Origin: Brumimicrobium sp964346075
Lineage (GTDB): Bacteria; Bacteroidota; Bacteroidia; Flavobacteriales_D; Crocinitomicaceae
Length of the DNA: 11,995 nucleotides
Direction of reading: 5' to 3'
Assembly: GCA_964346075.1 (NCBI GenBank)
Contig: CAYFTH010000098.1
Span: 1-11,995, forward strand
A program made the translations under genes and the position numbers. This document shows, one piece after another, positions 1 to 5,622 of the stretch. Positions within the stretch are counted from its first letter, which is position 1. Every line of letters begins with the position of its first letter. Under the pieces are notes generated by a model that saw only the letters and a list, made by a program, of their open reading frames with translations, was not told the DNA's origin and ran no database searches.

Positions 1-480
1 CATTCAGTTATTACACAAAACTTAACTCTTGAAGGTAAGGCTGCCCATCAACTTGTAACTTGTGAATCATATATTCAGGAAGACTGGGAAAAGATTAAAT
101 CTAAATTAGATCTTGATAAAGAACTCCAATTAGAAGATATTAAAATTGTTCCATTAATTGTTACGGATCATTTTGAAGGCGATTTGTCTGTCTATCTCGG
201 TAAATATCAAAAAGTATCTTTTTTGGAGCTTGACGTTATTATGAGTAATACTAAAAAAGAACTTTTAGAAAAATATCTGTTTCACGAAAAACTCACTAAC
301 ACCAAATTTAGAGATTTAAACGTTCAAGAAATTTTAGAAAAGTCTGATTTATGGAATGGGAACGACGAATTGAAAGTAGAATTTATAGAGCAAAATATTA
401 AAGACAATAGCGTTTGGAAAGGATTAGAAAAACTCATTGATACGAATGAAAGGGAGTTAAGCATTCCAATGACCGATTAA
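1..480 (+). CDS. C-terminal part of an unrecognised protein (5' end outside window)
   Basis: The reading frame is open from base 1 to a TAA at 478-480, so the window holds the last 159 codons of a longer gene. I do not recognise the family. The visible part starts with a stretch containing KAAHQLVTCESYIQEDW, then an alpha/beta-looking core (IKIVPLIVTDHFEGD, VSFLELDVIM) and a charged, helical C-terminus rich in Leu, Lys and Glu. The order 'Lys-x-x-x-QL, helix, PLIVT strand' resembles the tail of some PD-(D/E)XK nuclease-like domains in defence islands, but the catalytic part would lie upstream, so this is only a guess. It is co-directional with the viperin gene 51 bp downstream and has the same AT-rich composition, so co-transcription is likely. 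There is no signal peptide or membrane segment in the visible part. Confidence 0.75.
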   Translation, partial: HSVITQNLTLEGKAAHQLVTCESYIQEDWEKIKSKLDLDKELQLEDIKIVPLIVTDHFEGDLSVYLGKYQKVSFLELDVIMSNTKKELLEKYLFHEKLTNTKFRDLNVQEILEKSDLWNGNDELKVEFIEQNIKDNSVWKGLEKLIDTNERELSIPMTD

Positions 481-492
481 TACGCTTTGAAA

Positions 493-531
493 AACTGATG
501 ACACCCCTAGCGGTAACAAATATCATCAGTT
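493..531 (+). promoter_or_regulatory. 9-bp inverted repeat abutting the viperin start codon
   Basis: AACTGATGA (493-501) and TCATCAGTT (523-531) are perfect inverted repeats separated by 21 nt. The right arm ends at the base before the ATG at 532. As RNA this could form a hairpin that shapes access to the start codon; as DNA it could be an operator. No T-tract follows it, so it is not a normal intrinsic terminator for the upstream gene. The role is inferred; the dyad is directly visible. Confidence 0.5.
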
Positions 532-1428
532 ATGAAAAAGAAAAGTAATATCATCCCCGCAGTAAACTACCACCTCTGGGAGCCCTGCAACATGCGTTGC
601 AAATTTTGCTTCGCAACATTTCAAGATGTTAAAAACAGCATCTTGCCAAAAGGTCACCTTCCAGAGAAGGAAGCGATCAAAGTAGTGAAAGAACTGGCAA
701 AGTTCGGCTTTGAAAAAATCACTTTTGCAGGTGGTGAGCCGACGTTATGCCCTTGGTTGGGCAAGCTGATTCGGACGGCAAAAGAACATGGTTTAACGAC
801 CATGATTGTGACCAACGGGAGTCGTCTTACAGATGAGTTCCTGACAGATAACAAAAGTTATCTCGACTGGATAGCACTAAGTGTGGATAGTTTAGAAGAA
901 AGTACAAATAAAATTTCTGGACGCGCAATTGTTGGCAAAAAACCAATTGCGTTAGCAAAGTATATGGAAGTTGTTGATAAAATCAAATCGTATGATTATG
1001 GTTTGAAAATCAACACTGTTGTGCATGCTAAAAATGTTACTGAGGATTTATCTGAATTTATTCAGTTTGCAAAACCCATACGTTGGAAAGTGTTTCAGGT
1101 ATTACCTATTACTGGTCAAAACGATTACAGTGTAGACGAATTTAAAATTTCCAAACAAGATTTTGATGCGTTTAATGAAAGACATCGTTCCCTCGAAGCT
1201 AATGGAGCTAAAATCGTCCTAGAGAACAATGATAACATGCAAGGTTCCTATGCAATGGTAGATCCCGCTGGGAGGTTTTATCAAAATGTGAATGGTAAAT
1301 ACGAATATACGGATCCCATTATAAAAATTGGATGTGATCAGGCATATAGACAAGCAGGGTACTCCATAAATAAATTTCAAAAACGGGGCGGGTTATACGA
1401 CTGGACAAGAGATAAAATAGAGCGTTAA
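532..1428 (+). CDS. Prokaryotic viperin (pVip), antiviral radical SAM enzyme
   Basis: A 298-aa radical SAM protein of the viperin family. Viperins use S-adenosylmethionine and a [4Fe-4S] cluster to convert a nucleoside triphosphate (CTP in animals; CTP, GTP or UTP in various bacteria) to its 3'-deoxy-3',4'-didehydro form, which terminates viral RNA chains. Visible evidence: the cluster motif CNMRCKFC (Cys19, Cys23, Cys26) follows VNYHLWEP; FAGGEP at 65-70 is the SAM-binding GGEP; VTNGS is at 93-97; LKINTVV and RWKVFQ (about 158-189) match human viperin closely; ERH is at 216-218. The C-terminus has SYAMVDPAGRF, then GCDQAY and KRGGLYDWTRD, parallel to viperin's SYLILDEYMRF and KRGGKYIWSKAD. 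The membrane-binding N-terminal helix of animal viperin is absent, as expected for bacterial forms, so it is probably cytosolic. The length is complete. The ATG at 532 places the cluster motif at residue 19. NTP preference cannot be read from the sequence. Confidence 0.95.
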   Translation: MKKKSNIIPAVNYHLWEPCNMRCKFCFATFQDVKNSILPKGHLPEKEAIKVVKELAKFGFEKITFAGGEPTLCPWLGKLIRTAKEHGLTTMIVTNGSRLTDEFLTDNKSYLDWIALSVDSLEESTNKISGRAIVGKKPIALAKYMEVVDKIKSYDYGLKINTVVHAKNVTEDLSEFIQFAKPIRWKVFQVLPITGQNDYSVDEFKISKQDFDAFNERHRSLEANGAKIVLENNDNMQGSYAMVDPAGRFYQNVNGKYEYTDPIIKIGCDQAYRQAGYSINKFQKRGGLYDWTRDKIER

Positions 1429-1531
1429 AAGTATTTAAATCAAAAAACTTTGGTTTTTCTCTATTCTCCAGAAAATAGTCACGCGGATACCGAAAAGCGA
1501 ATGAGTAGGTTAACTGAGAATTAAAAATATT

Positions 1532-1657
1532 ATGCCAAAAGAAAGAGATCACGAGGCGGATATCAGTAATCCTAACAAAGGTACTGATGGTACCAACGAG
1601 ACTTATGATAAAAATCAGGGGAATCGTGGTACACAAATGAATCCAAATCAGAAGTAA
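1532..1657 (+). CDS. Small Asn/Gly/Lys-rich protein (41 aa), function unknown
   Basis: A short ORF, ATG at 1532 and TAA at 1655-1657, encoding a very hydrophilic 41-residue protein that starts MPKERDHEADISNPNKG and ends MNPNQK. It is rich in Asn, Gly, Thr and charged residues, has no hydrophobic segment, and is probably disordered. Two short echoes of the same motif (NPNKG and MNPNQK) bracket a GT-rich middle. Support that it is a real gene: an AT-rich leader (AATTAAAAATATT) before the ATG, and a strong intrinsic terminator 8 bp after the stop. I recognise no function. It lies 103 bp after the viperin stop on the same strand and could be its own transcript or the end of the viperin unit. Confidence 0.55.
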   Translation: MPKERDHEADISNPNKGTDGTNETYDKNQGNRGTQMNPNQK

Positions 1658-1664
1658 ATGAAAC

Positions 1665-1695
1665 AAACCGGGAGCGTTTTGTGCTCTCGGTTTTT
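1665..1695 (+). terminator. Rho-independent terminator after the small ORF
   Basis: Stem AAACCGGGAGC / GCTCTCGGTTT (1665-1675 with 1683-1693, one G-T wobble), loop GTTTTGT, followed by a T run to 1695. It ends the transcript carrying the small ORF and possibly viperin. It also shows that the next gene does not begin at the ATG at 1658, because that reading would translate through this hairpin. Confidence 0.8.
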
Positions 1696-1732
1696 AAAAC
1701 AACAAATTATTAATATAAAAATTGAGAATAGC

Positions 1733-2647
1733 ATGAAAACATTAAACATAGACAAGACGAAAACAGCAACACTTTGTGGAACACTAAATGATAAAATTGA
1801 TTTACCTAAGAACACTGGATATACACCAACTTTTAAATTAGCATTTGATGCATTTATTGATGAGATTGGAACTGATTATGTTATCAGAGATAAAAGCCTT
1901 CAGTCTTTGAATAGTTATACATTCAGGGAAATACCTTTAAACGAAGATGAATACGAAAAGAATATCAAGAAAAAGGATAACGAGTTGAAGGTGAAAGTGT
2001 CTTTTCAAAAAGAACTCCCTTTTGAAAATCCATCTAGAATTTCGGAAGAACCGTTTATCTTCGATGGTAAAGAACTGTGTCATTTCAAACCAAGGAGAAG
2101 ACCAGAATTATTGTACTATAAAAACAGTGATGATTTTGCAATTTCCCTAACTCCAAATGACGAAACACAAGAAATAGTATTGATGAAATCACCATTTCCA
2201 TCAGAAACATCATTTGGAGATATCTTTCAAACGCTCCAAGAGAATAAAGAATCTTCTTCTTTGGATTTAAATGCAGAAATTAAAATTCCACTTATCGAGC
2301 TAGATTGGTTAACGAATCATCCAGAAATTAAAAATCGAAAATTAGAAAAATCCGCTATAGATTTTTGGAAAATCACTGAAGTAGAAGAAGGTTTGAGTTT
2401 CAGCCTGACAAATACTGGTGCAAAAGTTAAGTCATATCTAGCACTAGAAGGTGCTTGGAACTGCGTTATACCAGAAAAACCCCATCAAATTATTTTTGAT
2501 AAGCCATTTGTTGTCTTTTTAAAAAAAGAAGATATTTCAACACCTTATTTTGCCGCTTATATTGCTGATGCTACATTTTTAAGAGCATTTGATTTGGAAG
2601 AAGTCAAAAAGGAGAATAAAGCTATACAGTTATCCGAACAATTTTAA
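1733..2647 (+). CDS. Hypothetical 304-aa protein, possibly serpin-like
   Basis: The ATG at 1733 is preferred over an in-frame ATG at 1658 because the latter's first codons overlap a terminator, and 1733 has the AT-rich leader usual here. There is no signal peptide or membrane helix, so it is probably cytosolic. By eye, residues 85-280 line up in order with serpins. VKVSFQKELPFENP resembles strand s3A (FKGxWxxPF). DFAISLTP and IVLM resemble the sheet strands before LPKF. AEIKIPLIELDWL resembles the xVxLPKFKxE strand. ITEVEEGLSFSLTNTGAKVKS resembles the hinge (xVxHKAxIxVNExGTEAAA). IIFDKPFVVFLKKEDISTPYFAAYIAD resembles the signature near the serpin C-terminus (FxADHPFLFxIRxxxTGxILFxGRV). It is shorter than typical serpins (about 370-400 aa), with the N-terminal helices reduced, and the hinge lacks the small-residue run of inhibitory serpins. 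The call is manual inference; a conserved protein of unknown function is the fallback. Confidence 0.8.
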   Translation: MKTLNIDKTKTATLCGTLNDKIDLPKNTGYTPTFKLAFDAFIDEIGTDYVIRDKSLQSLNSYTFREIPLNEDEYEKNIKKKDNELKVKVSFQKELPFENPSRISEEPFIFDGKELCHFKPRRRPELLYYKNSDDFAISLTPNDETQEIVLMKSPFPSETSFGDIFQTLQENKESSSLDLNAEIKIPLIELDWLTNHPEIKNRKLEKSAIDFWKITEVEEGLSFSLTNTGAKVKSYLALEGAWNCVIPEKPHQIIFDKPFVVFLKKEDISTPYFAAYIADATFLRAFDLEEVKKENKAIQLSEQF

Positions 2648-2663
2648 TGGTGACTTTGGCGGG

Positions 2664-2697
2664 GGATGGGTTCTGAATTTTGTTCGGAGTACCATCC
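2664..2697 (+). terminator. Long imperfect hairpin after the serpin-like gene
   Basis: GGATGG (2664-2669) pairs with CCATCC (2692-2697), and the inner TCTGAA (2672-2677) pairs with TTCGGA (2683-2688, one wobble) around a TTTTG loop. It starts 17 bp after the stop of the upstream gene. It has no clean T-tract (ACCTTTA follows), so it is either a weak terminator or a 3'-end stabilising structure. Confidence 0.45.
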
Positions 2698-2880
2698 ACC
2701 TTTATCAATATCACCACGAAATCTCATCTCGCACTTGACCCATCTTGTTCACAGAAAGCACTTATTGAACGTTAAATTAGCTTACCGTAAGATCACCAAA
2801 ACTATTCTCTATTCATTCTTAAATGGAAACAGTCAATAAACTTTTCTTTTGTTTTTCGCTGAATCGGGGAAACCCCTTAT

Positions 2881-2958
2881 TTCCGAATAAAAAGCATGCT
2901 ATTGCATTACTCAATAGCTGTTTTTTTATGTGCCCATAGCTTTGCTTGAAATCGGAGA
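2881..2958 (+). repeat. Repeat module, copy A (terminator-bearing)
   Basis: Starts TTCCGAATAAAAAG, then hairpin GCTATTG (2898-2904) / CAATAGC (2912-2918) followed by a T run (2921-2927), then a tail ending TTGAAATCGGAGA. It aligns without gaps to copy B at 3054-3131, with about 61 of 78 positions identical by hand count. The hairpin plus T run is by itself a plausible + strand intrinsic terminator. Confidence 0.65.
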
Positions 2959-3053
2959 CGATACTTAATTTTAGTTCAAAAAAACTTGATGGGTCGTTAG
3001 ATTTCTTTTCTATTTGCTAATTTGTCAAGATTGAAGATCTTTTGGGCTCCAAA

Positions 3054-3131
3054 TTCCGAATAAAAAGTACACTATTTCGTCCCTCAATAGCTGTCTTTTT
3101 ATATGTGTATCGCTCCGTTTGAAATCAGAGA
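3054..3131 (+). repeat. Repeat module, copy B
   Basis: Second direct copy: TTCCGAATAAAAAG, a weaker hairpin (CTATT / AATAG, with outer ACA / TGT), a T run, then ATATGTGTATCGC and TTTGAAATCAGAGA. The outer hairpin bases differ from copy A, but pairing is partly kept. The T run and following 13 bp form one arm of the large palindrome that joins this copy to the tRNA terminator. Confidence 0.65.
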
Positions 3132-3193
3132 TTTCAGACTGCGCGATACACATATAAAAAAAGCTCTGTGTTTCACACAGAGCCTTTTTATTC
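3058..3193. repeat. 136-bp imperfect palindrome joining copy B and the tRNA terminator
   Basis: Read inward from both ends, each side has GAATAAAAAG, a private hairpin, an 18-bp arm, then TGAAATC. The 18-bp arms (3096-3113 and 3143-3160) are perfect inverted repeats, and the central TGAAATC (3120-3126) pairs with GATTTCA (3130-3136) across AGA. The private hairpins differ: ACTATT-type on the left, CTCTGTGT-type on the right. The right half is therefore an inverted third copy (C) of the module, with the tRNA terminator as its hairpin. Confidence 0.7.
3154..3190 (-). terminator. Intrinsic terminator of tRNA-Arg
   Basis: GCTCTGTGT (3163-3171) and ACACAGAGC (3175-3183) form a perfect 9-bp stem with a 3-nt loop. 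On the minus strand it is followed by seven T, and on the plus strand by CTTTTTATT, so it can work in both directions. It lies 14 nt beyond the 3' end of the tRNA. Confidence 0.85.
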
Positions 3194-3197
3194 TTCG

Positions 3198-3271
3198 TGA
3201 CCCCGTCAAGATTCAAACTTGAAACCTCTACAGCCGTAATGTAGTGCTCTATTCAGTTGAGCTACGGGGCC
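3198..3271 (-). tRNA. tRNA-Arg (anticodon ACG)
   Basis: A 74-nt cloverleaf on the minus strand. The acceptor stem GGCCCCG / CGGGGTC has one G-T pair and discriminator A. The D stem is GCTC / GAGC; the anticodon stem is CTACA / TGTAG with loop TTACGGC, giving anticodon ACG (read as ICG, decoding CGU, CGC and CGA). The T stem is TCAAG / CTTGA with loop TTTGAAT. CCA is not encoded. The D loop AACTGAATA has GA where GG (18-19) is usual, and the T loop has T at position 56, so the normal G19-C56 tertiary pair appears to be replaced by A19-U56. A15 and U48 also match. A clear promoter lies upstream and a terminator downstream, which argues that it is expressed and not a relic. Confidence 0.9.
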
Positions 3272-3282
3272 ATTTGCAGGTG

Positions 3283-3312
3283 CAAAAATAAAGCTATTTT
3301 TTTCATTAGCAA
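3283..3312 (-). promoter_or_regulatory. Bacteroidota-type promoter of tRNA-Arg
   Basis: On the minus strand TTG (3312-3310), a 19-nt spacer and TATTTTTG (3290-3283) match the TTG / TAnnTTTG pattern of the primary sigma factor in Bacteroidota. The predicted start is a few bases before the tRNA 5' end at 3271. Confidence 0.75.
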
Positions 3313-3326
3313 GAAAAAAAATGAGT

Positions 3327-3596
3327 TTATTGTACCTCTGCTGAGATACCGCGATCTAATAATGCTGTGCACATCGGTTCAAGTGTTTCATAATCACCCC
3401 GTTTTACTTCGCATTTACCTTTATAATGAATTAGTGTTGTACACTGTTCTGCTTGTACAATGTCGTGTTCACACACTTTAATGAGCGACTCAATGACGTG
3501 ATCAAACGTATTTACATCATCATTAAAAACAATTAGATTATGTTCGTCAACTAACTGCTCAGAGGTTTTGTTTTTTTCTAACGTTTCAGTCTCCAT
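3327..3596 (-). CDS. clpS: ClpS, N-degron adaptor of the ClpAP protease
   Basis: An 89-aa ClpS-family protein. ClpS binds substrates bearing destabilising N-terminal residues (Leu, Phe, Tyr, Trp) and delivers them to the N-domain of the ClpA/ClpC unfoldase in the cytosol. Visible evidence: LIVFNDDVNTFDHVI at 21-35 contains the pocket residues Asn25 and Asp26-Asp27, and LIHYKGKCEVKRG at 55-67 contains the conserved pocket His57. The N-terminal 15 residues are the usual flexible arm. The start is the ATG at 3596: a -7 element lies at 3618-3625, so an upstream in-frame TTG at 3620 would fall inside the promoter, and GAGAAAGG precedes the ATG. It lies 55 bp upstream of tRNA-Arg on the same strand. 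No clpA is in the window. Confidence 0.93.
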   Translation of the reverse strand: METETLEKNKTSEQLVDEHNLIVFNDDVNTFDHVIESLIKVCEHDIVQAEQCTTLIHYKGKCEVKRGDYETLEPMCTALLDRGISAEVQ

Positions 3597-3617
3597 ACCT
3601 TTCTCACTTTTACATTG

Positions 3618-3648
3618 CAAATTTAAGCCTTTTGAGTCAAGGAGGCAA
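3618..3648 (-). promoter_or_regulatory. Promoter of clpS
   Basis: Minus-strand TTG (3648-3646), a 20-nt spacer and a perfect TAAATTTG (3625-3618). The implied leader to the ATG at 3596 is about 15 nt. This separates clpS from the ribD operon upstream and settles its start codon. Confidence 0.7.
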
Positions 3649-3704
3649 AAAAAAACCTCTGGAGATTTAAGTGGACCCTTTTTGTCTTATAAAGCAGGAT
3701 ATTC

Positions 3705-4568
3705 CTAGAGGGTGAGTAGCAATATTGAAGCAATCGAAACGGCTACACCTGTAATTTTGAGTACTGTTGTAGTTTCTCTGAATAAGACAATTCCGAGCAG
3801 GAAAGAGGCCATAACGATGCCCACATTATTCAAAGCATAAGTGACAGAGTCATCCAAATCTTGTCGAACAGTCATCATCAAATAATAGATGGAGAAAAAG
3901 TTCGGAACCCCTAGTACAATGCCACCAAAAACATTCCTGATTTGTAGTCGCTGTGTGCCCATAAATAAGCGGATGGTCAATACAACAATACCTATTATTC
4001 CTGCTATACCAAAACCGATAGCAGAAAATAATGCAAGTGATAAGTCGCCTGAGGCCACGCGCTCTACATAGTTGAGCAAGGTGTCCAAAACACCACTTCC
4101 AATAAATAGTATGAGTAAAAAGAATATATTTTTTGGTGCCCCCTTTTTTCGCGCTTTCTTCCGTTGAAACGTGATTAAAAATACACCGATTAATGCTAAT
4201 AGAATGCCTGTGAATTTGGTGAAATATATCTGCTCTTGGTACAGGAAAATCGCCATCGTCACGGGAATGGCAAGACTCATCTTGACAGTGACTGAAGTAA
4301 TGCCGATACCATTTTCTTGTGAACTTTTCCCCATCAACAAAAACAGACTAATGAATAGACCTCCTATGATAAAGGCAAATGGAATCCAGCTACCTTCGTG
4401 GAGATGCTTTGATTGCCATTGATCACCGTAAATGCCAAATCCGACAACAAAAGCGATGATGTAATTAAAAACGATGGCTTGAAATGTATTGATGCCGTAT
4501 CGCTTAAACATACGGAAAATGATCAGTATCAACGTAGAAAAAAAGATGCTAAAAAACAGATAAATCAT
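3705..4568 (-). CDS. EamA/DMT-family inner-membrane transporter
   Basis: A 287-aa, very hydrophobic protein with about ten predicted helices (roughly 2-18, 29-47, 61-79, 91-108, 118-135, 148-165, 178-199, 212-230, 243-262 and 268-286). This is the two-times-five EamA layout. The first repeat ends in a typical EamA stretch (LYQEQIYFTKFTGILLALIGVFLI at about 109-132; only its pattern matters), and the second ends near FRETTTVLKITGVAV. Arg/Lys-rich loops at 136-146 favour an inside connection between halves. The ATG overlaps the ribD stop as ATGA, so translation is coupled to ribD. The substrate is unknown. Drug/metabolite transporters of this superfamily include riboflavin carriers (RibN), so a flavin-related role is a reasonable guess from the neighbour but is not shown by the sequence. 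Confidence 0.85.
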   Translation of the reverse strand: MIYLFFSIFFSTLILIIFRMFKRYGINTFQAIVFNYIIAFVVGFGIYGDQWQSKHLHEGSWIPFAFIIGGLFISLFLLMGKSSQENGIGITSVTVKMSLAIPVTMAIFLYQEQIYFTKFTGILLALIGVFLITFQRKKARKKGAPKNIFFLLILFIGSGVLDTLLNYVERVASGDLSLALFSAIGFGIAGIIGIVVLTIRLFMGTQRLQIRNVFGGIVLGVPNFFSIYYLMMTVRQDLDDSVTYALNNVGIVMASFLLGIVLFRETTTVLKITGVAVSIASILLLTL

Positions 4569-5620
4569 GATCGATAGTAATAGTGAATGGTGTCAGTCCC
4601 TGACGCTTCCTGGTGATGGGCAAAATGATGAATATGTGGTGCTTTTAATCCGTTTTCAAATGTTGTCTTACCAACAATAATGCGCGCTTCGTCGTACTCA
4701 CCTGCATCGATGAAATGCTGAAGCGTTGTGGCGCCACCTTCCACAAATACAGATAGAAAAGAGCGCCGCCAGAGTTCATTTAATATGGTTTGAACCGTAA
4801 ATGAGCCGATTTCGACAACATTAATGTGCTCAGGCATAGCTTTATAGTTATTCGAACGCACAAATAATAGGGTCTTCAATCCGTCCTTGAGAACGGTGTA
4901 ATCACCTTGGAGAGAACAAGCTGGGTCCAGAATAATTCGTGTTGGATTATTTCCGCTAACTGCCCGAACCGTTAGAGAAGGATTGTCGTTGATCACAGTC
5001 TTGTATCCCACTAATATAGCAGATTCCTGACTTCTCCATTGATGGACATGAAGTTGAGTCGAAGGCTCGGAAATCCAGTTTACACCAGCCTCTCGCACTT
5101 TTGCTAAGCGATCAATAAAACCATCAGCTGTTTGGGCCCATTTGAGCAGGACATACGGTCGCTTCTTTTCATGATAGGTAAAGAAGCGTTTGTTGAGTCC
5201 ACGCGCTTCTTGTTCTAATAGACCGACCTCAACTGGTATTCCTGCATCTCTAATTCGTTGTATCCCTTTGCCGGAAACAGCCGAGAAACTATCCTGGCAA
5301 GCGATGACCACGCGCTTAAACTGATGGTGGACAATTAAATCGGAACAAGGTGGAGTTTTTCCATGATGAGCGCAAGGTTCTAGTGTCACGTAAAGCGTTG
5401 ATTCCTTAAAGCGTGAATGATCTTCAGTACTGTCTACAGCGTTTACCTCTGCATGTGGTCCTCCGAAGATTTGATGATAACCTTCACCAATAATGATATC
5501 ATCATGGACGATAACCGCACCAACCATTGGATTAGGCGCCACGTGGCTTCCTCCTAATCGGGCAAGTTGTAAGGCACGATGCATATATCGCTGATCTTTA
5601 CTTATGAAATGATCGCTCAT
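4565..5620 (-). CDS. ribD: Bifunctional riboflavin biosynthesis protein RibD
   Basis: A 351-aa fused deaminase-reductase that carries out steps two and three of the riboflavin branch from GTP: deamination of 2,5-diamino-6-ribosylamino-4(3H)-pyrimidinone 5'-phosphate, then NADPH reduction of the ribosyl side chain. The N-terminal deaminase domain (about 8-145) shows the zinc site HAEVNAV (His56, Glu58) and PCAHHGKTPPC (Cys83, Cys92), plus APNPMVGAVIV at 28-38. The C-terminal reductase domain (about 148-351) shows LKWAQTADGFID, GYKTVINDNPSLTVR and FVEGGATTLQHF. Length and domain order are normal. It sits between an ABC permease (2 bp upstream) and the EamA transporter (4-bp overlap), so the three form one operon. 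No FMN riboswitch is visible upstream, consistent with an internal position in the operon. Confidence 0.96.
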   Translation of the reverse strand: MSDHFISKDQRYMHRALQLARLGGSHVAPNPMVGAVIVHDDIIIGEGYHQIFGGPHAEVNAVDSTEDHSRFKESTLYVTLEPCAHHGKTPPCSDLIVHHQFKRVVIACQDSFSAVSGKGIQRIRDAGIPVEVGLLEQEARGLNKRFFTYHEKKRPYVLLKWAQTADGFIDRLAKVREAGVNWISEPSTQLHVHQWRSQESAILVGYKTVINDNPSLTVRAVSGNNPTRIILDPACSLQGDYTVLKDGLKTLLFVRSNNYKAMPEHINVVEIGSFTVQTILNELWRRSFLSVFVEGGATTLQHFIDAGEYDEARIIVGKTTFENGLKAPHIHHFAHHQEASGTDTIHYYYRS

Positions 5621-5622
5621 GA

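Larger units (their letters stand above)
2648..3197. other. 550-bp gene-free stretch between accessory genes and tRNA
   Basis: No convincing ORF on either strand. It holds the hairpin at 2664-2697, an AT-rich unstructured stretch (about 2698-2865) in which I see nothing, a short GGGGAAACCCC dyad at 2866-2876, two direct copies of a terminator-bearing module (2881-2958 and 3054-3131), and the inverted module that carries the tRNA terminator. The ORF on minus 3025-3216 runs across the palindrome and into the tRNA and is not a gene. Confidence 0.7.

Noticed and set aside
481..531. Integron attC-like site before viperin
   Set aside because: The dyad lacks the paired core motifs of attC sites, and no cassette array or integrase is seen.
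1319..1666. 115-codon ORF on the minus strand
   Set aside because: Antisense to the conserved C-terminus of viperin and to the small ORF; no recognisable protein features.
1658..1732. N-terminal 25-codon extension of the serpin-like gene (ATG at 1658)
   Set aside because: It would translate through a strong intrinsic terminator, and the extension has no coding look; the ATG at 1733 fits better.
2866..2876. GGGGAAACCCC as a terminator or tRNA relic
   Set aside because: Only a 4-bp stem with a weak T-tract, and the flanks do not fold into a tRNA.
3025..3216. 63-codon ORF on the minus strand
   Set aside because: It spans the palindrome, the tRNA terminator and the tRNA 3' end, so it is a shadow.
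3257..3481. 74-codon ORF on the plus strand
   Set aside because: It overlaps the tRNA and the well-supported clpS gene in antisense.
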